DNA of 64,000 bases from Helicobacter saguini (GTDB lineage: Bacteria > Campylobacterota > Campylobacteria > Campylobacterales > Helicobacteraceae). Where the stretch lies: positions 40,041 to 104,040 of the forward strand of contig NZ_JRMP02000009.1 of the NCBI RefSeq assembly GCF_000762875.2. Direction: 5' to 3'. Shown in pieces: positions 25,092 through 35,908 of the stretch. Under the pieces are notes generated by a model. The model had not been told where the DNA came from, made no database searches, and saw only the letters and a program-made list of their open reading frames with translations. Position numbers and translations under genes: made by a program. Within the stretch, counting starts at the first letter, position 1, and each line of letters starts with the position of its first letter.

Positions 25092-26123
25092 ATGCAAACG
25101 ATTTTAATTGTAGGCTTAGGGAATATCACCGCAAAATACGCACGCACACGGCATAATATCGGCTTTATGTGCCTTGATAAAATTACAAGTTTGATAAATA
25201 ATGAAAGTGCAGATTCTAAAGTAGATTCTAATGATTTGGAATCTAGGCTCAATTCTAAAAAAGGCATTGCACGTTGGAATTTGCATAAAAATTTGCAAAG
25301 TATGTGTGCGGAAGTTTCGCTAAGTGATTTTTTATCGCCCTTGTCGAGCAATATTAGCGCGTTAAAAGAGCTAAAAATGTTTAAAAAGCTAGATTCTAAC
25401 GAGAAGATTCTAGAATCTTTTGAATCTAAATTGCAAGAAATAAGTTCTAAATTTTCTAACTTTAATGTGCTTTTAGTTGCACCTACGACTTTTATGAATA
25501 ATAGTGGAGTAGCTTTTGAGAAGATTAGCAAAAATTATAATATTATGAAAAGCATTGTTATTTTTGATGATTTAGATACGCGATTTGGCAGCGTAAATTT
25601 TCGCTTGGGCGGCAGTAGTGGCGGGCATAATGGCGTAAAATCAATAGATGTTTTTTTTAAAAAAGAATATTTGAAAGTAAAACTAGGCATTGCGGCAAAT
25701 ATTTTTTTAAACGATAAATATTTTAATGCTGTAAGTGCGGAAAATAGGGAAAAGTTTAGCAAAATTTGCGAGATTTTTAAGGAGACTTTGGAATCTAAGT
25801 TACACTTTTCTCCTAATTTTAAGACGCGTTCTTTTAATCAAATCTTTAATGCGAAAATACTAGATTCAATAAAAAATATAGAATCTTATTTTAAAACATT
25901 GAATTTTAACACATTGCATAAAAGCTATAATGATGATATTGCAAATTATGTTTTATCGAACTTCTTACCGATGGAGAGTTATGAAATTAATAATATTTTG
26001 GAATATTCAAGCTTTGTTATTTTCTTGCTAATTTTTGAACTTTTTACGCGTTTAGATTCTAATAATGTTGATTGTGTTGAATCTTTTATGCCTTTTGATA
26101 GTTATAATGTTCGGTTTAAGTGA
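25092..26123 (+). CDS. pth: Peptidyl-tRNA hydrolase with large inserts
   Basis: Frees tRNA from dropped-off peptidyl-tRNA. The motifs are all present: GLGNITAKYARTRHNIGF (Asn11, His21), APTTFMNNSG, IFDDLDTRFG and GGSSGGHNGVKSI. The first motif reads GLGNIT instead of the usual GLGNPG. At 343 residues it is nearly twice the family length (about 185-190). One insert of roughly 70 residues, rich in octamers, lies between the first motif and VAPTTFMN; another long stretch lies after the VKLGI segment. Its stop abuts the convergent restriction gene with no spacer. Confidence 0.92.
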   Translation: MQTILIVGLGNITAKYARTRHNIGFMCLDKITSLINNESADSKVDSNDLESRLNSKKGIARWNLHKNLQSMCAEVSLSDFLSPLSSNISALKELKMFKKLDSNEKILESFESKLQEISSKFSNFNVLLVAPTTFMNNSGVAFEKISKNYNIMKSIVIFDDLDTRFGSVNFRLGGSSGGHNGVKSIDVFFKKEYLKVKLGIAANIFLNDKYFNAVSAENREKFSKICEIFKETLESKLHFSPNFKTRSFNQIFNAKILDSIKNIESYFKTLNFNTLHKSYNDDIANYVLSNFLPMESYEINNILEYSSFVIFLLIFELFTRLDSNNVDCVESFMPFDSYNVRFK

Positions 26124-29100
26124 TTAGTTTGAGTTTAGATGTGTATTTAGGATTTCTTGTGTTTTGTTTTCTAGGGTTTGTTTTATGGAATCTAGTTGCG
26201 TGATTTTAGATTCTATAAAGTCGATTGTTTGTGCGATTTTTTCTTGGGACTCTTTACTTGGTAAATTTATTTTTAGATTTCCTACTCGCTCTATACTAGC
26301 TCTTAAAGTCCTGCTAAACCCTGCTTTAACGCCACTATATTCTAAGATAAATTTAAGATATTTTGCATTATTTTTAGCCTCATTCACTTGCAACACTCCG
26401 CAGTGGTCTGTTGGATAAAAAGGCGTATTTTTAGGGATAAAGCCGACAAGCCAGTCGCCATCAATTCCCCAAAGGACAGAATCTTTATCATAATTTTTCA
26501 AAATTTCTTTATTGATAAAGCCAAAAGGCTTAAGCACATTTGCACTAAAAACAGGTATTTTTCCATTTGGTAGCAATTCACTATCTAGCACCCTTTTGCC
26601 TATTTGCAAGGTAAAAAGCTCGGTATTGTTTAGCTTGTAAGTTTGTTGATTATTTTGTATGGTTTCAAATGTAGGTTTTATAGAATCTAAAAGGGCTTTT
26701 AGTGTTTTTAAATCTTGTTTGTTTAGGGTGGATTCTAAGGTAGGAGTGTTATTAGATTCTATATTTTTAGAATCTGTTTTTTGCGTAGGCAAAGTAGATT
26801 GTATATTTTTAGAATCTTTATTGATATTAGAATCTTTTAGTAAGTTAGATTCTATATTTTGTATATTTTGTAGTGTGGAATCTAGGGAATGTGTAGGCTT
26901 AGATTCTATAATTTGGCAAAAATATAAAATTTGTTGTATTAAAAGCTTATAAGATTCTATCAAATTTGAAAGCATAGAATCTAATTTCTCTACTTCTTGG
27001 CATTCTTTAACGATTTGCTTTTGTATTTCAAGTGGTGGCAGCGGGATTTGTAATTGTGATAAATTTGTTCTTGTAATTTGTGGTTGTGCTGTGCCTGTAA
27101 TCACGTATTTTATATTTGTTAAAGGTAAAATATAAACTAAAAATTTTTTTAGAATCTTTTTAGAATCTAAAGGCGTTATAATCATAGCGTTGCCTGTTAT
27201 CCAAGATTCTGGTTCTGTAAAATTTATAGTTCCGCAAGTCGCACCCCTGCAAGTCATAGCGACTTCAGAATCTTTATGATTATATTCATTGTAATATCCT
27301 ATAACTCCATTTGCTCCATAAACCTTATATTTTCCATTATCTAAAATTTCCGCACTTGTAATAGTTTTTGGTTGATACATTTTGCAAATAGATTCTAACT
27401 TAATTAGCGGATATTTACAATTAGCAAAAGGATTAGATTCTATACTTCCGCTTTTGCTTGATATATTTAAATTTATCGCCTTGTCAAATTCAACTTTGCT
27501 AAAGTCTATACAATCAATTAAATTTGTATAAAAGGCGTAAGATTCTAAGTCTTGTGGGATTTCATTATTAAAAGCAGTATTTTGCAAAGAAATATTAAAG
27601 GCTTGTTTGATTAAAAAATTTAGCTTATTTGTATTATTTATATTTTCCCTTTCAAAAAGTGGGGTAAGATAGGGCGTATTTAGCTCTTTTAAGCCTTCAT
27701 TGCCTTTTTTATTACTCCATTCATAGCCTAAGAATCTTTTTTGCTCTTTTAAATCACTAGGCGATTTTATCACTAAAATCTTTCTTTTATAAGCTAGCGC
27801 GAAATATAAAAGCTTTTGCTTTTCTATCTTTAGGGCGTAGTTTAAAAGGGCATTTAGTTTTAAGTCTTGCTTAGAATCTGAATCTTTATAGCTTTTAGAT
27901 TCTATAAGTTTTTTGTATTCATTTGATTTTATAAAGCTATCATTGTAGTCTTTTAAAATCTCAATGCGATTTAAATCTCGCTTTCCGCCCGATAAAGTAG
28001 AAATATTAGAATCTAAAAAATCTAAATAAGATTCTAAATTAAAGCCCCTAAATTCACAATATGCTTTTAGATAATCTTTTGTTTTAAAATCATCATTTGC
28101 TTTTAGATTTTGTGAATCTAGTCTATTTTGCAATTCTGCGTAAGTTTTTGAAATGTATTCTTTTTCATTAAAATTTAAGCTTTCGTGCTTTTGCAAAAAT
28201 AAAATAATGGTATTTGTCCCTGTCGCTCCAAAAGTAACACTGCCTAATTCTACTATGGCTATAATAAAGAAATTTTGCAAGATTATTTCACGCGCTTTTT
28301 CATAAATGCCACCTTTATTTAAAAGGGAGCTAGGTAAGATTATCGCGGCTAGGGCGTTATCCCTTAAAAGCTGCTTTGCTCTTTCGATAAAAAAGCATTC
28401 TATTGTATTATTAGATTCTATATTTATATCGGTGTTAAAAAGCGTGTAGGTCTTTTTTGATTTTGCACTTAGCGTTTCTAAAAAGCCTTTAACTGAATAG
28501 GGTGGATTAGCTATTAAAATATCAAAGCTGTGGGGTTTTATTTGTATTTTTTGCTTTTCCTCATCGCTTACCTTTGGATTTGCCAACTCAAAGCTAGATA
28601 AAGCGTCAGCGTATAAAATATTAATTTCACTTTGTCCATACATTGCACTTGAAACCTTTGCGACTTTGCTTAGTCTGTATTCTTTTTCTATACCATAGAT
28701 TTGTTTGTGGTGTTTTTTAGAATCTTTTTTGTTTATAAAATTTTTAATTGTATTTGCATAAGTGTTTAAAAAATGTCCAGCTCCACACGCAAAATCTAGC
28801 ACTTTTGGAATCTTAGAATCTAATATATTTTCTAAAGGTAAAGAATAGATTATAAATTCGCATATTTGAATGGGTGTGAAAAATTGTCCCTCATCTTGCT
28901 TCATCCCTTTTTGCAAAAATAATTCAAAAAGATTTCCTAAGAATTGATTTGTTGAGTTTTGCGTAAGTTTAAAGGGGGCAAAAGATTCTAAGACTTCTTT
29001 TAACACAAGAGCATTTTTTAAAAACAATTCTTTATTATGCACTTCTAAAAAGGCAAAGTCGTTATTTGAGTAGAATTTAAGCTGCTTTATATAATTTTGC

Positions 29101-30562
29101 ATAGTTAATTTTAAGTGTTTTATAGAATCTTTGTTATTTGTTAGATTTGTAAAATCTTTATCTATATCATCATTTGATACAAAAGTGATTTCTTCGCCTA
29201 AGAATTTACCCATAGCGTTTTTATAAAGTAGCATTAATCTATCTTGCATATCCGCAAAAGTATCCGCCATAACGCCTAAGTAGCTAAATTGTAAATTTTG
29301 TGTGTTATAAATTTCATCATAGATTTTACATAAAAAAAGATTGACAAGTTTATCAAAGGCGTTTTCTTTCCCTGAAATATTATGCTTTCGTAAAATCTTA
29401 GCAAACTCGTGATATTTGCTCTCTTCTTTTATATTTAGCTCTTTTAAGTCGTTGAATGTAAGGTTAGATTCTAAAATTTTATATGCGGTAATATTGCTTT
29501 CAAATATGCCTTTTGTATGTTTATCTAGTTTATAGCTTTCTTTCCATGCATTAAAAAGTTCTATATTATTATTTGCCTTTTTATATGAAAGCTCTAAATC
29601 ATTTTCTATCAAATATGAATCATTATCTTGGACGTTTATAATGTAGTTTTCATAAATGAGTTTGTTTTGTGTGTGGTTTATAGAATCTTGTTGCGTATTT
29701 TGGTTTATAGAATCTTGCGTAGATTCTATAAAATCACTTGTATAAAGACATAGAAACTTAGTCGCCCGCTCTTGTTGCAAGTAGCTAAAAAGCTGTCCAC
29801 CACTATTTAACATATTATCCCATTCTTTCTCAAATTCGCTTTTTTTAGAATCTGTTGTCTTGCACTCAATTATTAAATATGGATTATTTTCATTATCACG
29901 CACTAAAATATCTGCTTTTCCGCCCTTGTTTTCTCCGCCTAGTTTCCATTTTGGCTCTAGCTCTAAATGCTCTGGTTTGTAGCCTTTTTCTAATAATCTA
30001 TTCACACATTCAAAAACTACAAAATTTTCAGCCTTACTAAAATTACTCGTTGTTTCATCATGGATTATTATTTCTTTTGGATAGATTAATTTTGTATTTT
30101 TAAAATCGACTTTTAACTCGCAGTTGTGCTGTTTAAAGTGCTTTGTGTAGATATTAGATTCTATGTTTTTAGAATCTTTTAAATTAGATTCTATATTTCG
30201 TTTAGAATCTTTTGGATTAAATTCTATGTTTTGTTTAGAAACTTCTATGTTAGATTCTATATTTCGTTTGGAATCTTTTGTAGATTCTATGTTTTTAGAT
30301 TTTGAAATGTTAAGATTTTTAAAATCGGTGTTTTTAGATTCTATATTTTGTTTAGAATTTTTTAGGTTAGATTCTATATTTTTATTAGATTCTATGGCGG
30401 TATTAGAATCTTTTAGCTTAGATTCTGTGTTTTTAAAATCTTTTGTGGTTTGATTAAAGGGCTTTTCCCCCCCCCCCCCCCATTATTGTGGTGGTTAGAA
30501 TCTACTTGCGGCTTAAAATGTAAAATCTCTAAAACTTGTTTGAAATTCTCTTTATTTATCAT
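26124..30562 (-). CDS. Phase-variable type IIB/IIG restriction-modification-specificity enzyme (AloI-like), frameshifted OFF
   Basis: A single chain joins three functions. First is a PD-(D/E)xK nuclease region with ADILVRDN..YLIIECK. Second is an N6-adenine methyltransferase with a FACGAGHFLNTYA loop and IANPPY. Third are two type-I-like target-recognition domains, each with coiled spacers (about 27450-26900 and 26620-26130). Two TRDs in one R-M-S chain is the layout of AloI/CjePI-type enzymes that cut on both sides of a bipartite site. The ATG at 30562 has AAAAGGAG before it and reads 27 codons into a run of 15 G on the coding strand, then hits a stop. The long frame (no stop down to 26124) is reached only with 13 or 16 G. 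A GTG at 30005 could give a shorter product but would cut into the nuclease domain. Residues after the tract are a dense DSK/IESK repeat. Confidence 0.88.
30467..30481. repeat. Poly-C/G tract (15), phase switch of the restriction enzyme
   Basis: 15 C on the plus strand (15 G in the gene). From ATG 30562 the run begins at codon 28. With 15 G the frame continues to a nearby TAA; 13 or 16 G would join it to the main frame. Confidence 0.9.
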
Positions 30563-30613
30563 ATTTCTCCTTTTAAAAGTGAATATTATAGCTTAAAAGT
30601 TGGAGTGTAGATT

Positions 30614-31348
30614 CTAATATTTTATGTCAAGTTTTGGCTCTTTTAGCGTTTTTGTGTGGATTAGGGCGTGTAGGTAGGATTGCAAGGCGGTGGCTTTGCG
30701 TTCTATGTCGTTTGCGTAGTTTTGGGCGGTTTTATTTATCGTAGCGTTTGACTTCCATGAAAAGCCGCTGTTATAAGACTTTAGCGTATTTTGCAAATTG
30801 CCTTTATTTATTTTTTGCCAGTAGTGCAAATTATCTAGGGCAATCGCACTAGCCAAACGCGCATCAGCAATAAGCATTTGCCCTATTACATTGCGGATAA
30901 AGGGCGTGTCCTTGTATTTTGTATATTTCTTAATCACGCTTGGGATGTGTGCGTGATAAATGCCAGCACTTGGGTCTTGGAAGTTGATTAAATACTCGCC
31001 AGCACAGCTTTCTTTCCACGCAATAGCCGCCAAAATATAACCTAAATCAAAGTCCTTTCCATAATAATACGCATAAAGCAGCACTTCATTTTGAGAATCA
31101 TTAAACTCATCTAAAGCATGGCACGTGCCTTCGATTTGCAAGGTTGTGATTTCTTTAGAATCTTTGGATGATTTAGATTCTATATTTTTAGATGGTTTTT
31201 TAGAATCTATCTTAGAATCTTGGCTTTTAGATTCTATATTTTCCTTAGATTCTATAAAATCTTTAGAATCTTTAGAATCTGCCCCCGCAAATCTCGCAAA
31301 TCCCCCAAAAATCAACACAAAAATCACAAAAATATAGAATCTTTTCAA
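30614..31348 (-). CDS. Secreted lytic-transglycosylase-like protein
   Basis: 244 residues with a signal peptide (to about residue 23), then an octamer-built DSK/IESK linker (about 24-68), then a lysozyme-fold domain. AAIAWKESCAGEY would carry the catalytic Glu, and LKSYNSGFSWK resembles the family block with the conserved Tyr-Asn. It probably cleaves or binds peptidoglycan in the periplasm. The start is TTG at 31348, because no ATG or GTG fits. It lies 11 bases after the RelE stop on the same strand, so it may be read with the toxin-antitoxin operon. The fold assignment is inferred from motifs. Confidence 0.65.
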   Translation of the reverse strand: MKRFYIFVIFVLIFGGFARFAGADSKDSKDFIESKENIESKSQDSKIDSKKPSKNIESKSSKDSKEITTLQIEGTCHALDEFNDSQNEVLLYAYYYGKDFDLGYILAAIAWKESCAGEYLINFQDPSAGIYHAHIPSVIKKYTKYKDTPFIRNVIGQMLIADARLASAIALDNLHYWQKINKGNLQNTLKSYNSGFSWKSNATINKTAQNYANDIERKATALQSYLHALIHTKTLKEPKLDIKY

Positions 31349-31359
31349 AGCTAAAACCC

Positions 31360-31632
31360 CTAATAAGCATCCTGCCTACTTGCTATTTTTATAATTTTTA
31401 TTAAAAGAATATCGCTATAAACTTCGCCTATGATTCTATAATTTCCCACACGCCAACGATATGTATTTTCTTTGCCTTGCATTTTTTTAATATTGTGCAT
31501 GGAGAGCGGATTTTGCGTAGTTGGCAAAAGCACATACACAAAGTCCCTTATTTGCCTTGCTGCCATAGGATTGCCTTTTGTGATTTTGTCTAGCTGTTTT
31601 TCCGCCTTTTGCTCGACCCGCACTTCATACAT
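31360..31632 (-). CDS. RelE/ParE-family toxin
   Basis: 90 residues matching RelE: YEVRVEQKAEKQLDKI at the start, PLSMHNIKKMQGKENTYRWRVGNYRIIGEV, and the end LLIKIIKIASRQDAY. RelE toxins cleave mRNA on the ribosome. The first eight bases overlap the antitoxin gene, so they are translated together. The Arg residues in the RWRVGNYRII block are kept, so it is probably functional. Confidence 0.88.
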   Translation of the reverse strand: MYEVRVEQKAEKQLDKITKGNPMAARQIRDFVYVLLPTTQNPLSMHNIKKMQGKENTYRWRVGNYRIIGEVYSDILLIKIIKIASRQDAY

Positions 31633-31984
31633 TTTTTGCTTCCGCTACTAGCTCAAAGCCATTTTGCGTCTCGATTAAGCCGCATTCTTGCAATAATTCT
31701 TGTCGCATTTTTTCCTCGACTTCCTTTGGCAGTGGTGGCAGGGCATTGATTTTCTTAATAGCTGGTGAATCTTCTATCGCGTAGCTATTTTTTATCGCCT
31801 TGCGTAACCTAGCCTTTTCCTTTTTAGATACATCAAGCTTTTCAATCCTATTTAGAATCTCAATATCTTTTTTACTATAATCCCTTTGCACCTTTAGCCT
31901 TGCATCTTCACATAGTTTCACCACGCCCTTTATCGCCCTTACCAAGTCCTCATCCGCATTTTTCAATTTCAATATATAGTCCAT
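31625..31984 (-). CDS. Antitoxin partner of the RelE-like toxin
   Basis: 119 residues from ATG 31984, which has AAAGGGG upstream; an in-frame start 12 codons earlier lacks one. It is highly charged and helical. The N-terminal half may bind DNA and the C-terminal tail the toxin, but no clear DNA-binding motif is seen. The position upstream of, and overlapping, the toxin is the standard order. It is transcribed away from glyS. Confidence 0.75.
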   Translation of the reverse strand: MDYILKLKNADEDLVRAIKGVVKLCEDARLKVQRDYSKKDIEILNRIEKLDVSKKEKARLRKAIKNSYAIEDSPAIKKINALPPLPKEVEEKMRQELLQECGLIETQNGFELVAEAKNV

Positions 31985-32076
31985 AACAGCCCCTTTATGC
32001 AAGATTCTATAAGCTAACATTATACCTTAAAACTTATCTGCTAAAATTCCATAATTATAACGCAAAAAGGGAAAGT

Positions 32077-34140
32077 ATGAAAACCACCACATTATTAATC
32101 GAAGTCTTTACCGAAGAGCTGCCAGCCCTTCCGCTATTAAAGGCGCAAGATTCTATCAAACAAGAATGGCTAAAAATATTGAGCGAAAATAACATAGAAT
32201 CTAATGTCGAATTTTACTTTACGCCGCGCCGCCTTGTTTTAATCCACAGCGATTTTCCTACCAAAAGTAGCGAGAAAAAAGAGCAAATCTATGGCGCGCC
32301 TGTCAATATCGCCTATGATTCTAGTGGAATGCCTACTCGCGCGCTAAATAGCTTTTTAGAAAAAAACAACATCGATAAAGACGCACTACAAACGACTTTT
32401 AAAGATGGCAAAGAAGTGCTATTTTGCGAGAAAATTACCCCTGGGATAGAATCTAATTCGCTCCTAAGCACAATGGTAGAATCGTGGCTAAAAAGCCTAA
32501 ACTTTGGTAAATCTATGCGTTGGGGCGATGTGGTGGATGGCTTTATCCGCCCTATTCGCAATATTTGCATACTTTTAGGAGATGAATTTATAAAATGCGA
32601 TATTTTTGCCCTAGATTCTAACAATGAAATATTTTCGCACCGCCAAGCGACTAACAAAAGCAAAAAAATAAAAAACTTACAAGAATACACCGACTTTCTA
32701 AATGAAAATGGCGTAATTTTAAATCAAGAAAAACGCCGTGAAATCATCCTAAATCAAATCCAAAATATAGAATCTAAAAACAATGTAAATGTAGAAATTG
32801 ATAGCGATTTATTAAATGAAATAGTGGCAATCACCGAGTTTCCAACCGCGTTAATGGGAAGTTTCAGCGACAAATTTCTTAAAGTCCCACAAGAAATGAT
32901 AATCACATCAATGAAAGAAAATCAACGCTACTTTGCAGTCTATAAAGATGACAAACTTTTTAACGCCTTTATTGTCGTTAGCAACGCCTTTGTAGATGAT
33001 TTTAGCCTTATTATTAAAGGTAATGAAAAGGTTTTAAAGGCGCGGCTGCACGATGCAGAGTTTTTTTATAATAATGATTTAAGTGCTAAAATGGATTTTG
33101 GGAATCTAGATTCTATACTTTTTATGCAGGGCGCTGGGAGTTTGAGTGAAAAGATTGTGCGTGAGAGAGAACTTGCCACGCAATTAGTGAATCTGCTAAA
33201 AGATTCTATAAATATAACTGATTGCCAAGTTGGCGAAATTATGCAAGCTTTAAGCATTGCAAAAAATGATTTATTAAGCCAAAGTGTTGGCGAGTTTCCC
33301 GAGCTGCAGGGCATTATGGGCTCTTATTTTGCTAAAGATGCAGGGTTTAATTTTGAAATATGCCGCGCTATTCGCGAACAATATCTGCCAAATGGACTTG
33401 ATAGCTCCTTGCCTACAAAAAAAGTTAGTGCAATAGTGAATCTTGCGATAAAACTTGACAATCTTTTCACACTTTTTGCCCTAAGTAAGATTCCAACGGG
33501 GAGCAAAGACCCCTTTTCACTTCGCCGTCAAGCCGCTGGGCTGCTTAAGATTTGCCATCAATTTGATTTTGATATTAGCATTAGTGACATTTGTGCGTTA
33601 TCTTCGGCGAAACATAAAAGTGCGAATCTTTTCGCGGCACTCCTTACTTTCATTACCGAGCGACTTTATGGAATCTTCGCTCACATAAATCCTAGCATTG
33701 TGCGGAGTGTGCTTGTGCGTGGCTTTGGGATAAAATCTAGCTTTGATAAGATTTTGGCTTTGGCTTGTTACCTTGATAGCGTGGATATTAAGGAAGTAAT
33801 TAGCACATTTAAACGCGTTTCAAATATATTGCAAGAAGATATTTCGGCTTTAGATTCTATCGCGGTGGATATTTCGCTTTTTGAAGCGGTCGAGAGCGAA
33901 CTTTATAAGGCACTGCAAGATTACAAGGCAAAGAATATAGAATCTTTAAAGCTAGATTCTGAAGGTTATTTAGCAAAATTACAAAATCTTTTTGCCTTAA
34001 AACCTTTCTTAGATAAAGTATTCGACAACGTGCTAATAAACACTGATGATTCGCGTCTAAAACAAAACCGCATCGCCCTAATCTCGCTTGTTTTCAAAGA
34101 ATTTCTAACTTTTGGAGACATGCGCGAAATCTCTATTTGA
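32077..34140 (+). CDS. glyS: Glycyl-tRNA synthetase, beta subunit
   Basis: 687 residues, a normal length. The N-terminal TLLIEVFTEELPALPL, FTPRRLVL and the central FYNNDLSAKM and KDPFSLRRQAAGLLKIC segments are typical. The beta subunit binds tRNA-Gly and works with the alpha subunit GlyQ, which is not in this window. AAAGGGAAAG precedes the ATG. Octamers are few here compared with its neighbours. Confidence 0.96.
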   Translation: MKTTTLLIEVFTEELPALPLLKAQDSIKQEWLKILSENNIESNVEFYFTPRRLVLIHSDFPTKSSEKKEQIYGAPVNIAYDSSGMPTRALNSFLEKNNIDKDALQTTFKDGKEVLFCEKITPGIESNSLLSTMVESWLKSLNFGKSMRWGDVVDGFIRPIRNICILLGDEFIKCDIFALDSNNEIFSHRQATNKSKKIKNLQEYTDFLNENGVILNQEKRREIILNQIQNIESKNNVNVEIDSDLLNEIVAITEFPTALMGSFSDKFLKVPQEMIITSMKENQRYFAVYKDDKLFNAFIVVSNAFVDDFSLIIKGNEKVLKARLHDAEFFYNNDLSAKMDFGNLDSILFMQGAGSLSEKIVRERELATQLVNLLKDSINITDCQVGEIMQALSIAKNDLLSQSVGEFPELQGIMGSYFAKDAGFNFEICRAIREQYLPNGLDSSLPTKKVSAIVNLAIKLDNLFTLFALSKIPTGSKDPFSLRRQAAGLLKICHQFDFDISISDICALSSAKHKSANLFAALLTFITERLYGIFAHINPSIVRSVLVRGFGIKSSFDKILALACYLDSVDIKEVISTFKRVSNILQEDISALDSIAVDISLFEAVESELYKALQDYKAKNIESLKLDSEGYLAKLQNLFALKPFLDKVFDNVLINTDDSRLKQNRIALISLVFKEFLTFGDMREISI

Positions 34141-34208
34141 TAGAATCTAAACTCAAAATCCATTAAAAAGATTCTATAATTTCATCTTTATCACAATGGA
34201 TTATAACA

Positions 34209-35297
34209 ATGAAATACCTAACTTTTAAAAATAAAAATTACGAAATTTATAATATCGATTGCATGGATTCCAAACGTGGTTTAGAATCTATCCCTGACAA
34301 TAGCATAGATTTTATCATCACTGACCCGCCGTATTTTATCGATGGGATGGATTCAAAATGGGATAAAAATAAGCTAGATTCCAAAGTCGCAAAAAGCGGC
34401 GTTATCGGCTCTTTGCCTGTGGGAATGAAATTTGACAAAAGCCAAAGCGTGAAATTGCAAGAATTTATGACGCCTATTTGCAAGCAGTTTTTTAGAATCT
34501 TAAAGCCCGGGGCGTTTTGTGTGATATTTTCGCAAGCCCGTCTTTATCACGCAATGGCAACAAGTGCGGACATCGCAGGCTTTGAAATCCGCGATATGCT
34601 TGTGTGGAAATATAGCGGACAGGCGAAAGCATTCTCATTAAATCATTTTATTGACAAGGATAAAAACTTAAACAAGCAAGAAAAGGCAAAGTTAAAACAA
34701 GAATTAAAAGGGCTTAAAACGCCGCAATTACGCCCACAAATCGAGCCTATGGTTTTAGCCCAAAAGCCGCGTGTTGGCACATTTTTAGAGAATTATCAAC
34801 GCTATAAAGTCGGGCTAATGGATGCTACGCAGAGCCTAGATTCTAAGTTTCCAAGCAACTTTATTAGCGCGGATTGTTTAGAATCTAAAAACCACGCAAA
34901 AGATTCTAAAAATATAGAAAAAACCAAAGCCGCCACTTTGAATAAAGCGAAAAATCCAAAAGATTTACACGTAGATTCTATAGAATCTACCTTGCCACAA
35001 AACGACCACCCCACTGATATAGAATCTAAAATGCAAGGCGACATTGATTTAGATTCTATAAATCCCATTTTTGAGCACCCAAAGCCCAAAAATAAGGTGC
35101 ATTTGACACAAAAGCCAGTTGAGCTAATTTCGCATTTAATAAAATTATTCACGCGCGAAAATCAAATCGTGCTTGACCCATTTTTAGGTAGCGGCAGCCA
35201 CGCCATAGCCGCCCTAGAATCTAATCGCAAAATAATCGGCTTTGAGCTAAACCCCGAGTACTTCGCCATAGCTAGACGTAGGATAGAATCTATATAA
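34209..35297 (+). CDS. Orphan beta-class adenine DNA methyltransferase
   Basis: 362 residues. DPPY motif IV near the N-terminus (FIITDPPYFIDGMDSKWDKN) precedes the AdoMet-binding FxGxG motif near the C-terminus (VLDPFLGSGSHAIAALE), the beta-class order. Between them are a family-specific block (WKYSGQAKAFSLNHFIDKD, RPQIEPMVLAQKP) and an octamer-built insert (about residues 215-290). No restriction gene is beside it, so it is probably solitary. Beta-class enzymes include M.HinfI and CcrM, which methylate GANTC, the core of the octamer; I cannot assign specificity from sequence. Confidence 0.85.
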   Translation: MKYLTFKNKNYEIYNIDCMDSKRGLESIPDNSIDFIITDPPYFIDGMDSKWDKNKLDSKVAKSGVIGSLPVGMKFDKSQSVKLQEFMTPICKQFFRILKPGAFCVIFSQARLYHAMATSADIAGFEIRDMLVWKYSGQAKAFSLNHFIDKDKNLNKQEKAKLKQELKGLKTPQLRPQIEPMVLAQKPRVGTFLENYQRYKVGLMDATQSLDSKFPSNFISADCLESKNHAKDSKNIEKTKAATLNKAKNPKDLHVDSIESTLPQNDHPTDIESKMQGDIDLDSINPIFEHPKPKNKVHLTQKPVELISHLIKLFTRENQIVLDPFLGSGSHAIAALESNRKIIGFELNPEYFAIARRRIESI

Positions 35298-35425
35298 AAT
35301 CCATAAAAACCACACAAGAAATATATAAATTCGTAACATAAAATTAGAAATATACACAAAAAATATTTAATAACTTGCTTTTGTTTGTTAGATTTACAAC
35401 AAGATTCTAAAACAAAGAGAAAAAT

Positions 35426-35908
35426 ATGAGATTATTTAATCTAATTTGCTGTGTTAGTATATCAGCGGTAGTTGTTGGGTGTGCTGTGTTAAAAGAGCCT
35501 GAAGTCAAAAGATTCAAAGATATGAGTAACTACAAATATGCGATAGTAGGGCAAACGCAACATGTAAGTTCTAGTATAGGCTATGGCTCTGTAGGAAATC
35601 TTAGCGGATATTCTGGCTCTGTGAGTAAAAGTGTGAATCCTAGCGAGGTAATCACAGGCATTTTGATGAAAAAGGGCTACATTATCGTGGATAAAGCCGA
35701 AAATGATAGCACTTTTATGGTTACTTATGGGCAAGGTGATAAGCGAAATGTGCTAGGAGGTCTTGGTGGATATACTCTTGGAGTTACTATACAGATGCTT
35801 GATGCAAAAAGTAAAGAAGCCTTATTTGTATGCTCGGCTGAAGGGAAAGGTAGCACAGAAGCTGATGATATAAGAATAGCGATAGAGAGATGTTTAAAAG
35901 ATTTTTAA
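35426..35908 (+). CDS. Small lipoprotein
   Basis: 160 residues with a lipoprotein signal peptide; the lipobox VVVGC gives Cys19 as the acylated residue. The mature part has a Ser/Gly/Tyr-rich segment (SSSIGYGSVGNLSGYSGSVS) and a compact alpha/beta C-terminal region (TLGVTIQMLDAKSKEALFVCSAEGKG). It probably sits in the outer membrane. No specific function is recognised. It has a weak ribosome site. Confidence 0.65.
   Translation: MRLFNLICCVSISAVVVGCAVLKEPEVKRFKDMSNYKYAIVGQTQHVSSSIGYGSVGNLSGYSGSVSKSVNPSEVITGILMKKGYIIVDKAENDSTFMVTYGQGDKRNVLGGLGGYTLGVTIQMLDAKSKEALFVCSAEGKGSTEADDIRIAIERCLKDF

Noticed and set aside
30150..30430. A CRISPR array suggested by regular short repeats
   Set aside because: The repeats are 8-10 bases with irregular spacing and lie in a coding frame; no 23-47 base repeat with equal spacers and no cas genes are present.
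30163..30453. A plus-strand frame reading LDSIFRLESF repeats before the restriction gene
   Set aside because: It is the complement of the octamer array at the start of the restriction enzyme, whose main frame is clearly on the minus strand.
30005..30562. The restriction enzyme simply starting at GTG 30005
   Set aside because: The homologous nuclease region begins before this codon, no ribosome site precedes it, and the frame is open up to the G tract with a proper ATG upstream.
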